A DNA stretch of 35,927 nucleotides from Deltaproteobacteria bacterium (GTDB lineage: Bacteria > Desulfobacterota > Desulfobacteria > Desulfobacterales > JAFDMD01), in the NCBI GenBank assembly GCA_019306065.1, contig JAFDMF010000017.1:1-35927 (forward strand). Direction: 5' to 3'. How positions within the stretch are numbered: position 1 is the first letter of the stretch; each line of letters opens with the position of its first letter. A model generated the notes under the pieces. It was given only the letters and a program-made list of their open reading frames with translations, made no database searches and was not told where the DNA came from. Shown one piece after another: positions 1 through 8,236 of this stretch. A program made the position numbers and the translations under genes.

Positions 1-1
1 A

Positions 2-139
2 TGCGCGGACGGAGTAGGCTTAACCTACGCAAAAGGCGCAATAGAAGCGCATAACGGCAGAATATTTGTTTTAAAAAGCAAAGCGGGTAAAACGGTTATT
101 CGGGTTATGCTTCCTGCCAATCAAAAATATTTAAATTAA
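2..139 (+). CDS. Histidine kinase C-terminal fragment (partial)
   Basis: This open frame enters from the left edge and ends with TAA at 137-139, leaving 45 residues. It reads CADGVGLTYAKGAIEAHNGR followed by a short basic and hydrophobic tail ending in MLPANQKYLN. The GVGL(T) motif, the AKGAIEAHNGRI helix-strand and the final VML-P strand are the G2 box and last beta strand of the HATPase_c (GHKL) ATP-binding domain of sensor histidine kinases. The sensor and dimerisation domains lie outside the window, so the signal is unknown. A strong terminator follows about 80 bp later. Confidence 0.75.
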   Translation, partial: CADGVGLTYAKGAIEAHNGRIFVLKSKAGKTVIRVMLPANQKYLN

Positions 140-140
140 C

Positions 141-190
141 AGCATCGTAGGTTGGGCATTACTGCGCGAAACCCAACAATAATAGATGCT
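141..190. repeat. Nested intergenic hairpin with GTTGGG/CCCAAC core
   Basis: The outer arms AGCATC (141-146) and GATGCT (185-190) enclose an inner GTTGGG (151-156) / CCCAAC (172-177) stem. The core resembles the GGTTGGG...CCCAAC intergenic palindromes scattered through many bacterial genomes. It begins one base after the kinase stop codon. Confidence 0.5.
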
Positions 191-221
191 ATTATTCAAT
201 AAAAGTAACAGAGTAACAAAA

Positions 222-257
222 CAAAAAGGGCGGGGGTTAAAACCTCCGCCCTTTTTG
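222..257. terminator. Strong bidirectional rho-independent terminator
   Basis: A 17-bp stem (left arm CAAAAAGGGCGGGGGTT, right arm AACCTCCGCCCTTTTTG, one G-T wobble) with a tight A-rich loop has A and T runs on opposite flanks. It can stop transcription from the kinase gene on the plus strand and from the lipoprotein gene on the minus strand. Confidence 0.85.
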
Positions 258-341
258 TTGCTTTAAAAATCATTTAATATTGTAGAGATATTGCAATACA
301 AGCGTCTCTATCGAAATAGAATAACATATTTATTTTATATA

Positions 342-1184
342 TTAATAGGGCGCGTTCAAATATCTTAATTGCGTTTCTTTTAACTGCTTTATTAATTCTG
401 TGTTGTCTATTGTAATGTTGCTATCTGATTTTATGCCGCCTAATTCTGATATGTCTGATTTTTTAATGTCCGAGTTCATCTTTTCGTTATTTTTAATTTG
501 ATTTTCTATATATTTAACCTTCTCCTTTAATTCTGCAGCAGATAGTTTTCTTCTGTCAACAGATTCCGCAACAACCTTTAATCCGTTCTGAAATGAGCAT
601 AAATTGTGATAAGAATTAATATCTAAAATGCCTTGCGTAATTGTATATTCTGTAGCGTTTTGATTCATTCCGTTTTGTATTTGTAATCTTTTTGCTTCGC
701 GAGTTCTATCAATTGCTTTGATAATAGCTATTGCAAATGTATTATAATAAACTTCATTCTTGATAAGCGATTTGGCGGAGTTTGTAAAAGCGGCTCCGGC
801 GGATAAGCTTGATTTAGCGAGGTCGCCGCCTACGAAAGTTGCAAGACCGGAAAAAATTGTCGACGTCGTCCCCAGTCCTACATTCCATGCTGCTGAAGTT
901 GATAAAATTTTCCCTTTGTATTTTTCGCATGTATTGTCTGATAATAGTATAATTTTACTTAACAATTCATCTCTTGCTTTTTCATCCGTAGTTGCCTCCT
1001 TAAAGGCTGTTTTAAAAGCATCCCCTTTTGTATTGATTTTTTCATCATCATCAATAGTAATATAAAAACTTTTATTCTTATCGTTAGTTAATCCAACTAT
1101 CGAGTCAATAGCATAATAATTTTCAATCTTGCGGCAACCTGTTAATAAAAAAAGAACAGGGATTAATATAAATAGTTTCTTCAT
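342..1184 (-). CDS. Predicted lipoprotein of unknown function
   Basis: This 280-aa protein starts with a classic lipoprotein signal: MKKL, a hydrophobic stretch, then the lipobox LTGC with the lipidated Cys at residue 17. A good Shine-Dalgarno (AAGGAG) lies 6-7 bases before the ATG. Residues about 95-140 are rich in Gly, Ala and Ser and hydrophobic (GLGTTSTIFSGLATFVGGDL), like a glycine-zipper or helical-hairpin segment. The last 80 residues are Lys/Glu/Asn-rich and probably helical. Two Cys outside the lipobox (in SDNTCEKY and HNLCSF) could pair. I do not recognise the family. It is a lone gene facing the kinase tail across the shared terminator. Confidence 0.75.
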   Translation of the reverse strand: MKKLFILIPVLFLLTGCRKIENYYAIDSIVGLTNDKNKSFYITIDDDEKINTKGDAFKTAFKEATTDEKARDELLSKIILLSDNTCEKYKGKILSTSAAWNVGLGTTSTIFSGLATFVGGDLAKSSLSAGAAFTNSAKSLIKNEVYYNTFAIAIIKAIDRTREAKRLQIQNGMNQNATEYTITQGILDINSYHNLCSFQNGLKVVAESVDRRKLSAAELKEKVKYIENQIKNNEKMNSDIKKSDISELGGIKSDSNITIDNTELIKQLKETQLRYLNAPY

Positions 1185-1727
1185 TATTTTCTCCTTGTTT
1201 ATATATTTTTAAATTCATTATGTTAAAATAACTTTACATTAAAAACCTATTTCTTTCCTCCTTTCTTTCCCTTTCTTCTTAAAACTAAAAAAAACAGCCC
1301 TTTGACTAAAGGAAACGAATAATTATATGAATGAGCGATTTAATATGGATTTCAGATTTAAGATGAGTTCAATAAGCGTATCAGGTTGATAAGACGAGTA
1401 TGAAAACAGTAGAAAACGAGTATCGGTTTCAAGTTATTTAAATTATATAAAACTTTATATTATAAAAAATGTTATGTCTAGTTTTTTCAAAAATATTGTA
1501 AAAAAATCTTATATTAAAAAAACTTGACTTATATTACCCCTTCTATTATCAATCAAAAGCCGTTTAAACGTTAGTATTGCCTTGAATAACCCCCGAAAAA
1601 CATTCAAACAAAGTTAAATCATTTAATAGCGTATTTAAAAAAATCAAAGAACAGGTTTATGAATTTAGAAATAAAAAAGCGCTATACAATGTCTATGACT
1701 AACTTTTAGATACAATTTATAAATATA
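1185..1727. other. 543-bp AT-rich gap without a gene
   Basis: This stretch separates the divergent lipoprotein gene and rnc, so both promoters should lie here. Apart from a plausible sigma-70 site near 1524-1552 I see only short, compositionally random ORFs. A 38-codon open stretch without a start codon ends with TAA at 1700-1702 and is too short to name. Confidence 0.6.
1524..1552 (+). promoter_or_regulatory. Possible sigma-70 promoter for the rnc operon
   Basis: TTGACT at 1524-1529 is followed after 17 bases by TATCAA at 1547-1552. The -10 box is weak and the DNA is AT-rich, so chance matches are likely. It would give a leader of about 170 nt before rnc. Confidence 0.25.
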
Positions 1728-2432
1728 ATGAAACAAGAAGATATAACAGACTACTTTAAACTTGAAGAAAAATTAGAATATAAATTTAATAATCCGCTGT
1801 TATTAAAAGAAGCGTTAAGTCATAGCTCTTTTGTAAACGAGCAGGATACGTACTCTTTAAACGATAATCAGAGGCTTGAATTTTTAGGAGATTCCATATT
1901 AAATTTTGTAATCAGCGATATATTGATGTTAAAATATCCGGAATTAACCGAAGGGGAGCTTTCTAAAAAAAGGGCTTCTTTGGTAAATGAATTTACTCTT
2001 GCCAAACTTGCAAAAGATATAAATTTGGGCGAATATATAATACTTGGCAAAGGGGAGATAAATACGGACGGACATAAAAAAAATTCCATATTATCCGATA
2101 CATTCGAAGCGGTTATAGCGGCGGTATATAAAGATAAGGGTGTTCTCGCGGTATTTGATTTTATAAAAACTCATTTTTTAAAGCTTATGGAAGATTGTCA
2201 ACAGCCGGCATTTAAGCATGATTACAAAACCGTAATACAGGAATATGCTCAATCTAAAACAGGAACAATGCCGGAATATGAAGTAATAGAAGAAAAAGGT
2301 CCGGCTCATAACAAAAAGTTTAAAGTCGCTTTAAAAATCGGAGAGTTTATAACCGAAGGAATAGGAAAAAGCAAAAAAGAGGCGGCTCAGGAAGCCGCAA
2401 GATTTGCGGTGGAAAAAATAATTAACAAATGA
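1728..2432 (+). CDS. rnc: Ribonuclease III
   Basis: This enzyme cleaves double-stranded RNA in rRNA maturation and mRNA decay, acting as a cytoplasmic homodimer. The 234-aa length is standard. The RNase III signature NQRLEFLGDSIL sits at residues 48-58 with catalytic Glu51 and Asp55, and the second acidic pair is in SDTFEAV (Asp124, Glu127). A double-stranded-RNA-binding domain follows from about residue 164, ending in the GKSKKEAAQEAA helix. It is the first gene of a tight operon: its TGA overlaps the ATG of the next gene by four bases (ATGA). No clear Shine-Dalgarno precedes the chosen ATG, but the N-terminus aligns well with the family. Confidence 0.95.
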   Translation: MKQEDITDYFKLEEKLEYKFNNPLLLKEALSHSSFVNEQDTYSLNDNQRLEFLGDSILNFVISDILMLKYPELTEGELSKKRASLVNEFTLAKLAKDINLGEYIILGKGEINTDGHKKNSILSDTFEAVIAAVYKDKGVLAVFDFIKTHFLKLMEDCQQPAFKHDYKTVIQEYAQSKTGTMPEYEVIEEKGPAHNKKFKVALKIGEFITEGIGKSKKEAAQEAARFAVEKIINK

Positions 2433-3451
2433 GTAATCCTTTTATAATACCTGTTTTTATACCTAACATAGGCTGCCCTCATAAATGTATATTCTGCGAC
2501 CAAAGTATCATAACAAATACTTCTACAAAGATAGCAACGCCAAAAACAATAGAAGAAACGGTTAATAGCTGGCTTTTGTATAACAAAAATATAAATGCCG
2601 AAAAGCAGCTTTCTTTTTACGGCGGAAATTTTTTGGGACTTAACGAGAATACGTTATTATCTTTTTTAAATAAAGCCGAAGAATTAATATCTTTAAAAAA
2701 GATAGATTCAATAAGATTTTCTACAAGACCGGATACGATTACGCAGCGCAAATTAAATCTTTTAAAAAAGTATTCGGTTAAAACCATAGAAATCGGCGCG
2801 CAATCTATGGACAACGAAGTTCTTAAACAAAGCGGAAGGGGGCATAAGGCAAAAGATACGGCGGAAGCCGCTATGTTGATAAAGGATAATAATTTTGAGC
2901 TTGGTTTGCAAATGATGACCGGCTTGCCGAAAGATACGGAAGAAAAAACTTTATATACCGCAAAAAAAATTGCGGAGTTAAAACCAAACTTTGTAAGAAT
3001 ATATCCTTGCATAGTTTTAAGACAAAGCCCGTTGGAAATTCTTTTGAAAAAGGGTTTATATACGCCTTACGCTTTAAGCCAAAGCGTTGATATTGTAAAA
3101 AAGGCATATCTTATATTTAAAGAAAAAAATATAAAGGTAATCAGAATCGGATTGCAGGCTTCCGAAGAATTAAAACCGGATTGTAAAATAGCGGCGGGAC
3201 CCTATCATCCGGCTTACGGGCATTTGGTTTTATCCGCTATATATTTTGATATTGCCGCAGATATTATTAAAGAAAAAAAGCTTCATAATAAAGAGATAAA
3301 TATAATTGTTAATCATAGAGATGTTTCGGTTGTTTGCGGAATAAAAAAAGAGAATATAATAAAACTTACAAATAGATTTAATCTTAAAAAAATAAATATA
3401 AAACAGGATAATTTAATAAGTAGGGAGCAGATTAAAATAGATGCGGTTTGA
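2429..3451 (+). CDS. Radical SAM protein, Elp3/HemN-like fold with extra C-terminal domain
   Basis: The 340-aa protein has the canonical radical SAM cluster motif CPHKCIFC near the N-terminus (Cys16, Cys20, Cys23), a YGGNF glycine motif around residue 65 and an IGAQSM segment typical of the Elp3/NifB group. The C-terminal part, with NHRDVSVVCGIKKENI near residue 290, resembles the extra domain found in uncharacterised radical SAM proteins of anaerobes. The substrate is unknown. It overlaps rnc by four bases upstream and ispG by eleven bases downstream, so all three are probably translated together. The rnc neighbourhood suggests an RNA-linked role, but that is only an inference. Confidence 0.85.
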   Translation: MSNPFIIPVFIPNIGCPHKCIFCDQSIITNTSTKIATPKTIEETVNSWLLYNKNINAEKQLSFYGGNFLGLNENTLLSFLNKAEELISLKKIDSIRFSTRPDTITQRKLNLLKKYSVKTIEIGAQSMDNEVLKQSGRGHKAKDTAEAAMLIKDNNFELGLQMMTGLPKDTEEKTLYTAKKIAELKPNFVRIYPCIVLRQSPLEILLKKGLYTPYALSQSVDIVKKAYLIFKEKNIKVIRIGLQASEELKPDCKIAAGPYHPAYGHLVLSAIYFDIAADIIKEKKLHNKEINIIVNHRDVSVVCGIKKENIIKLTNRFNLKKINIKQDNLISREQIKIDAV

Positions 3452-4505
3452 AATAAAAAGAAAAAAAACCGAATGCGTTAATATAGGCGGAGTAAAAATA
3501 GGAGATATGGCGCCTATTGCGGTTCAATCTATGACAAATACTAAAACATCCGATATTGAAAAAACGGTTTCGCAAATAAAAAAACTTCAAAAAGCAGGCT
3601 GCGAAATAATAAGAGTAGCGGTTCCGGACAAAGCTTCGGCTAATGCAATAAGTTTAATAAAAAAGCAAATTTCAATACCTTTGATTGCAGATATACATTT
3701 TGATTTTCGTCTTGCAATAGATGCGGCAAAAGCCGGAGCGGACGCTTTGCGAATAAATCCGGGCAACATAGGTTCCGCCGAAAAAGTTGAAAAGGTTATA
3801 AACTGCGCCAAAGAAAAGGGGATTTCCATAAGAATAGGCGTAAATGCCGGTTCTATGGAAAAAGATATTATTAAAAAATATGGCGGAGCGACTCCGGAAG
3901 CAATGGTTGAAAGCGCTTTAAGACATATAGAACTTCTTGCGAAAATGAATTTTTATAATATAAAAATCTCCGTAAAAGCTTCGGATATTTTGCGAACCGT
4001 AAAAGCGTATAGATTATTTTCGGAAAAAAGCGCTCTGCCTGTTCATTTGGGAATTACAGAGGCGGGTCCTCTGTTTCCGGGGCTTGTAAAATCTTCGCTT
4101 GGAATAGGAATGTTGCTTGCCGAAGGAATAGGAGATACAATAAGAGTTTCTCTTACTACAAAAGATATTACGGACGAAATAAGAGCCGGCTATGAAATAT
4201 TAAAAGCGCTTGACATAAGACGCCGCAATCCTGAAATAATATCCTGCCCCACATGCGGCAGATGCCAAATAGATCTTTTTAAGATAGTAGAAAAGGTGGA
4301 AAAAAAGATATGTTTGATGGAAAAAGATATAAAAACGGCAATAATGGGATGCGTTGTAAACGGACCGGGCGAGGCAAAAGAGGCGGATATAGGAATAGCC
4401 GGAGGCGATGGGATAGGGATTATTTTTAAAAAAGGAAAAGTAATAAAAAAATGCGGATACAACGATATAGTTGAAACTCTGCTTAAAGAGATAGATAAAT
4501 TATGA
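3441..4505 (+). CDS. ispG: 4-hydroxy-3-methylbut-2-en-1-yl diphosphate synthase
   Basis: IspG (GcpE) converts methylerythritol cyclodiphosphate to HMBPP in the MEP isoprenoid pathway, using a [4Fe-4S] cluster. The 354-aa sequence has the TIM-barrel start VQSMTNTKT, LIADIHFDFRLA around residue 80 and LGITEAGP near residue 204. The cluster ligands are in CPTCGRC (Cys269, Cys272) and GCVVNGPGE (Cys304, with the conserved Glu at about 311). The start codon lies inside the end of the preceding radical SAM gene, an eleven-base overlap that fits translational coupling. It is the last intact gene of the rnc operon. The next coding remnant starts 43 bp later. Confidence 0.96.
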   Translation: MRFEIKRKKTECVNIGGVKIGDMAPIAVQSMTNTKTSDIEKTVSQIKKLQKAGCEIIRVAVPDKASANAISLIKKQISIPLIADIHFDFRLAIDAAKAGADALRINPGNIGSAEKVEKVINCAKEKGISIRIGVNAGSMEKDIIKKYGGATPEAMVESALRHIELLAKMNFYNIKISVKASDILRTVKAYRLFSEKSALPVHLGITEAGPLFPGLVKSSLGIGMLLAEGIGDTIRVSLTTKDITDEIRAGYEILKALDIRRRNPEIISCPTCGRCQIDLFKIVEKVEKKICLMEKDIKTAIMGCVVNGPGEAKEADIGIAGGDGIGIIFKKGKVIKKCGYNDIVETLLKEIDKL

Positions 4506-4548
4506 AAAATTTAAATAAAAAAGAAGCTTTAAAAAACGGAATTGAAAT

Positions 4549-4800
4549 ATGAAACAGCCATATGAAATGACAAATAAAATATTAGGGATTGTTGCATCGA
4601 TTTCCGAAAAAATCGGAGAAATTAACGCCGCGCATCTAAGCAAACCAGTAACGAAATTAAGAAAAAAAAATAGAATAAAAACAATTCAATTCTCTTTGGA
4701 AATCGAACAAATAACAGACTCGCTTAATAATAAAAAAGTATTAACTCCGAAAAAAGATATTATTGAAGTAAAAAAACCGATTGGATACAAAAAAGAATGA
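4549..4800 (+). pseudogene. Truncated Fic-family protein, N-terminal remnant
   Basis: The 83 codons look like the helical N-terminus of COG3177-type Fic (AMP-transferase) proteins: MTNKILGIVASISEKIGEINA, then KNRIKTIQFSLEIE and LNNKKVLTPKKDIIEVK. Family members I recall read SLEIEGNTLS before the alpha-inhibitor helix. Here the GNTLS-type residues are missing, which suggests a small internal deletion. The whole catalytic part with the HPFxxGNGR motif is absent. The last residues (GYKKE and the TGA stop) are not Fic sequence: they are read from the left end of a family B repeat beginning at about 4784, so the element appears to have landed in or replaced the rest of the gene. It may still make a short peptide, but not a working Fic enzyme. 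Confidence 0.7.
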
Positions 4801-4858
4801 TTATAAAAAAGAGCAAACAACCTCGAACATCTTATGATCGAATATAAACAGAGGAAAT
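4784..4858 (+). repeat. Family B intergenic element, short copy (B1)
   Basis: It runs from GATACAAAAAAGAATGATTA to AATATAAACAGAGGAAAT. The left end supplies the stop of the Fic remnant. The right end supplies the GAGG ribosome-binding site four bases before the ATG at 4859. The middle is shorter than in full copies but keeps AGAGCAAACA and GAACATCTTATGA. Confidence 0.7.
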
Positions 4859-5608
4859 ATGAATCTAATAAAAATTAACGCAGGCTTTGGCGCAATATTT
4901 AAAAGAGAAATTATAAGCTATTTTACCTCTCCTATCGCCTATATATTTATAGTAATATTTCTATTGCTATCCGGCTTTTTTACTTTTTATATATCCGGCT
5001 TTTTTGAAGCGGGTTCGGCTGATTTAAGAATTTTTTTTCAATGGCAGCCATGGATATATATATTTCTTATTCCCGCAATATCTATGAAACTATGGGCGGA
5101 TGAAAAAAGAATCGGCACAATAGAACTTCTTCTCACCTTTCCAATATCTTTGCCTTCGGCGGTATATGCAAAATTTTTTGCGGCTTGGCTTTTTATAGGC
5201 ATATCGCTGTTTTTTACCTTTCCTATGGTTATTACGGTTATATATCTCGGATCTCCGGATATAGGAGCTATAATTTGCGGGTATCTCGGCTGCCTTTTAA
5301 TAGCCGGAGCATTTATCGGCATAGGCGCTATGACATCTTCCATTACGGATAGTCAGGCAATAAGCTTTATTATATCCGCGGTAATTTCTATGTTTTTTAT
5401 TCTTGCGGGTTATCCGCCAGTAACCGCCGCAATTTCGGGATGGACGCCTTTATGGTTTTGCAAAATAATAGAAGAATTCGGTTTTTTATCTCATTTCAAT
5501 TCCATATCAAGAGGGGTTATAGATATAAGAGATATTATTTATTATTTTTCGGTAATCTTTTTTATGCTTAGTTTAAACTGCATAATATTATATAAACGGA
5601 GAGTATAA
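4859..5608 (+). CDS. ABC-2 type permease, GldF-like
   Basis: This 249-aa integral membrane protein begins FKREIISYFTSPIAYIFI, the usual opening of GldF-like ABC-2 permeases, and carries about six hydrophobic segments with short loops. The LWADEKRIGTIELLLTFPIS stretch around residues 78-97 is characteristic. It should form an exporter channel with an ATPase subunit and the GldG-like protein encoded next, which its stop codon overlaps by one base (TAATG). No ATPase gene lies upstream, where a Fic remnant and a repeat are found instead. Its ribosome-binding site lies inside the right end of the repeat. The exported substrate is unknown: homologues serve gliding motility in Bacteroidetes but are also common in non-gliding sulfate reducers. 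Confidence 0.85.
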   Translation: MNLIKINAGFGAIFKREIISYFTSPIAYIFIVIFLLLSGFFTFYISGFFEAGSADLRIFFQWQPWIYIFLIPAISMKLWADEKRIGTIELLLTFPISLPSAVYAKFFAAWLFIGISLFFTFPMVITVIYLGSPDIGAIICGYLGCLLIAGAFIGIGAMTSSITDSQAISFIISAVISMFFILAGYPPVTAAISGWTPLWFCKIIEEFGFLSHFNSISRGVIDIRDIIYYFSVIFFMLSLNCIILYKRRV

Positions 5609-7440
5609 TGAAATACATAAAGTATTTTTATTCTTTTAAAGGGATTGTTCTACTTTTTTTTATGCTTTTGTTTATAAATGCGGCTATGCTGAAAGTAAAC
5701 CTGCGATGGGACATAACCGAAGATAAATTATATTCTTTATCCGGCGGAACAAAAAATATATTAAACAAACTTGAACAGGATATAACTTTAAAACTTTTTT
5801 CTAATAGAAGCCTCAAAGATGCTCCGTTTTTTTTAAAAAATTATATAAAAAGGGCGACCGATTTTTTAAGCGAATATCAAAAAGCAGGCAAAGGCAAAAT
5901 AAAGCTTGAAATATATGATACCGTTATGGATTCCGAAGAAGAGGAGAAGGCTTTAAAATACGGAATAAAACCTATAGAACTTTTGCCCGGCGAAAATATA
6001 TATTTCGGGCTTGTTGCCGATGCCGGAGGTAAGACAGAGGTTATACCGTTTATAGATCCGTCAAAAGAAGAGCGCCTTGAGTATGAGATAACAAGAAGCA
6101 TAGCTGACGCAGTTGAGACTTCCTCAAAGAAAAAAATAGGTATAATAAGCGGATTAAGCGTATTCGGCGAAGCTTCGTTATCATTTAATATAGAAGCGCT
6201 GCCCGATAATGCCGGATGGCATTTTATAAACGAGTTAAAAGAAAGCTATGAGGCAATAAAGATTAATCCGGACGGAGATGCTTTAAACGAAGATATAGAC
6301 TTGCTTATTATAATACATCCGAAAAATTTAAACGAAAAACTTCAATACAAAATAGATCAATATATACTTACCGGAAAAAACGCTTTAATATTTGTAGATC
6401 CGTTATCCGTATCCGACGCTGCATCCAACAACATTACGGCATCTTCTTTTAATAAGTTTTTTTCGGCTTGGAAAATCGGAATTAATGAAAACGAAATTTT
6501 GGCGGACTTTGATTTTGCCGCCGAGATAATAAACAAAAAAGGGTTTAAAACAGATAATCCTTACTTTATATCTCCCAAACATAACGCTTTTAATAAAAAC
6601 AGCGTAATAGTATCTCGGCTTGAAACTATGCTTTTTCCGTTTGCAGGATCTATATTTAAAGAAAAAAACTGTCCTTACGACTTCGAGCCGTTAATTATTT
6701 CCAGCGCCAACTCAAACATGGACGCTAATTTTACGTCTCATTTCGATTTGGATAAAATTAAAGCAAGGTTTACGCCGTCAAAAGAAAAATACAACCTTGC
6801 CGTACAAATTTCTGGCAAATTCGATACCGCTTTTCCGAATAAAAGATATTCGGATGAAAACAATACCGAGCCAAGCTTAAAAAAAGGAATTGATAATTCT
6901 ACTATAATAATAGTTGCGGATACGGACATTCTTTATGACGATTATTATATCAGCAAAGGAAATTTTTTCGGCTTTGATACATCCGAAATATTTAATGACA
7001 ATCTTAACTTTTTATTAAATGCCGCGGAAGCGCTTGTAGGAAGCGATTTGCTTATATCGGTAAGAACCATAGGACGTTTTGAAAGACCTTTTACAAAAGC
7101 GTTGGAAATAGAGGAAAAAGCAAAGGAGAAATGGTTTGTCGAAGAACAAAAACTTATGGAAAAGGCGGAAGAGGTAAATGCAAGACTTAACTCGTTGGAA
7201 GCGGATAACTTTTACGACATGGAAGCTGAAATTATAGATAAACATAGTAAAGAGATAGAAGAATTTGAACTGGAAAGAATAAAAGTTGAAAAGAAACTTA
7301 AAGAGGTAAGAAAAAAATTAAGAGAAGATATGGAAAAACTAGAGGGAAAGATAAAATTTTTTAATATTGCCTTTATTCCGCTTTTTATAACCATAGCGGG
7401 GCTTATATTCGGGTTCTACAGGAAGAAAAGAGAAGTTTAA
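5608..7440 (+). CDS. GldG-like auxiliary component of an ABC transporter
   Basis: The 610-aa protein has an N-terminal membrane anchor (about residues 12-28), then the ABC_transp_aux signature DITEDKLYSLSGGTKNIL near residues 36-53, a large extracytoplasmic domain, a long charged coiled coil at about 490-585 (EEKAKEKWFVEEQKLMEKAEE and onward) and a final transmembrane helix followed by RKKREV. This matches the GldG/DUF7088 family that partners GldF permeases. Translation is coupled to the permease by the one-base overlap. Operons of this type usually also encode an ATPase and a DUF4340 protein; neither is present here. The stop codon directly abuts palindrome A1. Confidence 0.85.
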   Translation: MKYIKYFYSFKGIVLLFFMLLFINAAMLKVNLRWDITEDKLYSLSGGTKNILNKLEQDITLKLFSNRSLKDAPFFLKNYIKRATDFLSEYQKAGKGKIKLEIYDTVMDSEEEEKALKYGIKPIELLPGENIYFGLVADAGGKTEVIPFIDPSKEERLEYEITRSIADAVETSSKKKIGIISGLSVFGEASLSFNIEALPDNAGWHFINELKESYEAIKINPDGDALNEDIDLLIIIHPKNLNEKLQYKIDQYILTGKNALIFVDPLSVSDAASNNITASSFNKFFSAWKIGINENEILADFDFAAEIINKKGFKTDNPYFISPKHNAFNKNSVIVSRLETMLFPFAGSIFKEKNCPYDFEPLIISSANSNMDANFTSHFDLDKIKARFTPSKEKYNLAVQISGKFDTAFPNKRYSDENNTEPSLKKGIDNSTIIIVADTDILYDDYYISKGNFFGFDTSEIFNDNLNFLLNAAEALVGSDLLISVRTIGRFERPFTKALEIEEKAKEKWFVEEQKLMEKAEEVNARLNSLEADNFYDMEAEIIDKHSKEIEEFELERIKVEKKLKEVRKKLREDMEKLEGKIKFFNIAFIPLFITIAGLIFGFYRKKREV

Positions 7441-7580
7441 ATTACGCCGGATAACTTTGTAGTTTGCCCGATTTCTGCGTCAGATAAAAGTTTTAATCCT
7501 CGAAATACTCTGTGTATTCCTGCGGTTAAAATTTTTATCTGTCTTGAACTCGAACAAACTGCTTTGTTATGCGGCGTAAT
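7441..7580. repeat. Family A palindrome between convergent genes (A1)
   Basis: The 140-bp imperfect inverted repeat has outer arms ATTACGCCGGATAACTTTGT and the complement of CTTTGTTATGCGGCGTAAT. A nested inner palindrome is made from TTTTAATCCTCGAAATACTC and TATTCCTGCGGTTAAAA. It starts right after the gldG-like stop and ends 30 bp from the stop of the opposing HesB gene, so a folded transcript from either side could act as a terminator. Close relatives are at 20270-20411 and 26418-26560. Confidence 0.85.
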
Positions 7581-7610
7581 TTTATTATTTTGTCGCCTTT
7601 AACTACTTTA

Positions 7611-7940
7611 TTATGTTCCGCATGTTTCGCTTGTTTCGCTTGAAGAGCCGCAGCCTCCGCATCCCGAAGCGCCGAAATCTATTCCTGCGGTTATATTAAA
7701 ACCCATATTTAAAAAATCAATTTTAATAGGTTTAACCTTTTCCATAAGATTTTTTTCGGTTACAAATGTAAGGTTTCCTACTTTATAAGTGTTATCCTGT
7801 TCGTTAGGCTTATCCAGAGCCATTGCCAATGACGGCCCGCCTCATCCGCTTTCGTTTAAAAATACTCGCAGAGGGGTAATTTTTTTACCCTTAAAATATT
7901 CCAAAAGTTCCTTTTCTGCATTGGGGGTTACTTCCAACAT
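7611..7940 (-). CDS. HesB/IscA-like selenoprotein (UGA = Sec33)
   Basis: The reading frame is 109 aa if the in-frame TGA at 7842-7844 is read as selenocysteine; conventional ORF calling sees only the part after it. The start is clear: ATG at 7938-7940, with AGGAGG about 10 bases upstream. The N-terminus MLEVTPNAEKELLEYF is the usual HesB/IscA beginning. The UGA falls in NESG-U-GGPSLAMALD, exactly where cysteine homologues have the cluster-binding Cys of the A-type fold. The C-terminus is Cys-rich (SGCGGCGSSSETSETCGT). HesB-like proteins with Sec at this site are an established prokaryotic selenoprotein family. The role is probably binding or delivering iron-sulfur clusters. The alternative, a nonsense mutation, is less likely given the intact flanks. 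Confidence 0.85.
7808..7844 (-). promoter_or_regulatory. UGA Sec codon with candidate bacterial SECIS hairpin
   Basis: Downstream of the UGA (7842-7844) the mRNA can pair GGGCC (7838-7834) with GGCUC (7821-7817), plus an inner AUU/AAU pair around a GGC loop that starts about 15 nt after the UGA. A competing hairpin pairs GGCU (7821-7818) with a downstream AGCC around CUGGAUA, putting the loop about 25 nt after the UGA. Bacterial SECIS elements lie in this region with a G early in the loop. The fold was judged by eye only. Confidence 0.5.
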
Positions 7941-8004
7941 AATAAATTTCCTCCTTATAAAAAATATTTAAAAAGTTTTTGCAAAAAAAGCGTTTTATTC
8001 AATG

Positions 8005-8050
8005 CCAAACATCAAGTAAAATACGGCTTTTTTCTACAAGAACTAAATAA
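8005..8050 (+). repeat. Family D element, copy D1
   Basis: It shares ATCAAGTAAAATA-GG and CAAGAACTAAATAA-type ends with the copy at 21212-21280 (AATCAAGTAAAATATGG ... ACGAGAACTATTTAAT). Only two copies are visible in the window. Confidence 0.5.
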
Positions 8051-8236
8051 CTATAAGGCTGTTTGCTTATAATTATATATTCAAGCTTTTTATAATAAGA
8101 CAGTATTTTAAAAAAACAATAGAAAGATAAAAAAAAGAATTGATTTGACAATATCGCTTTTTTTTTAATAAAACCATTTTGATTGTATCCCCATTGAAAA
8201 GGGGGTAAACGGAGACTGATTAAAAGGAAATAATAA

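Noticed and set aside
1588-1702. 38-codon open stretch ending in KKALYNVYD before rnc
   Set aside because: It looks slightly protein-like but has no start codon and is too short to match any family.
7842-7844. HesB-like gene as a simple nonsense pseudogene
   Set aside because: Both sides are intact, the RBS is strong and the UGA is at the known Sec site of this family, so a selenoprotein is the better reading.
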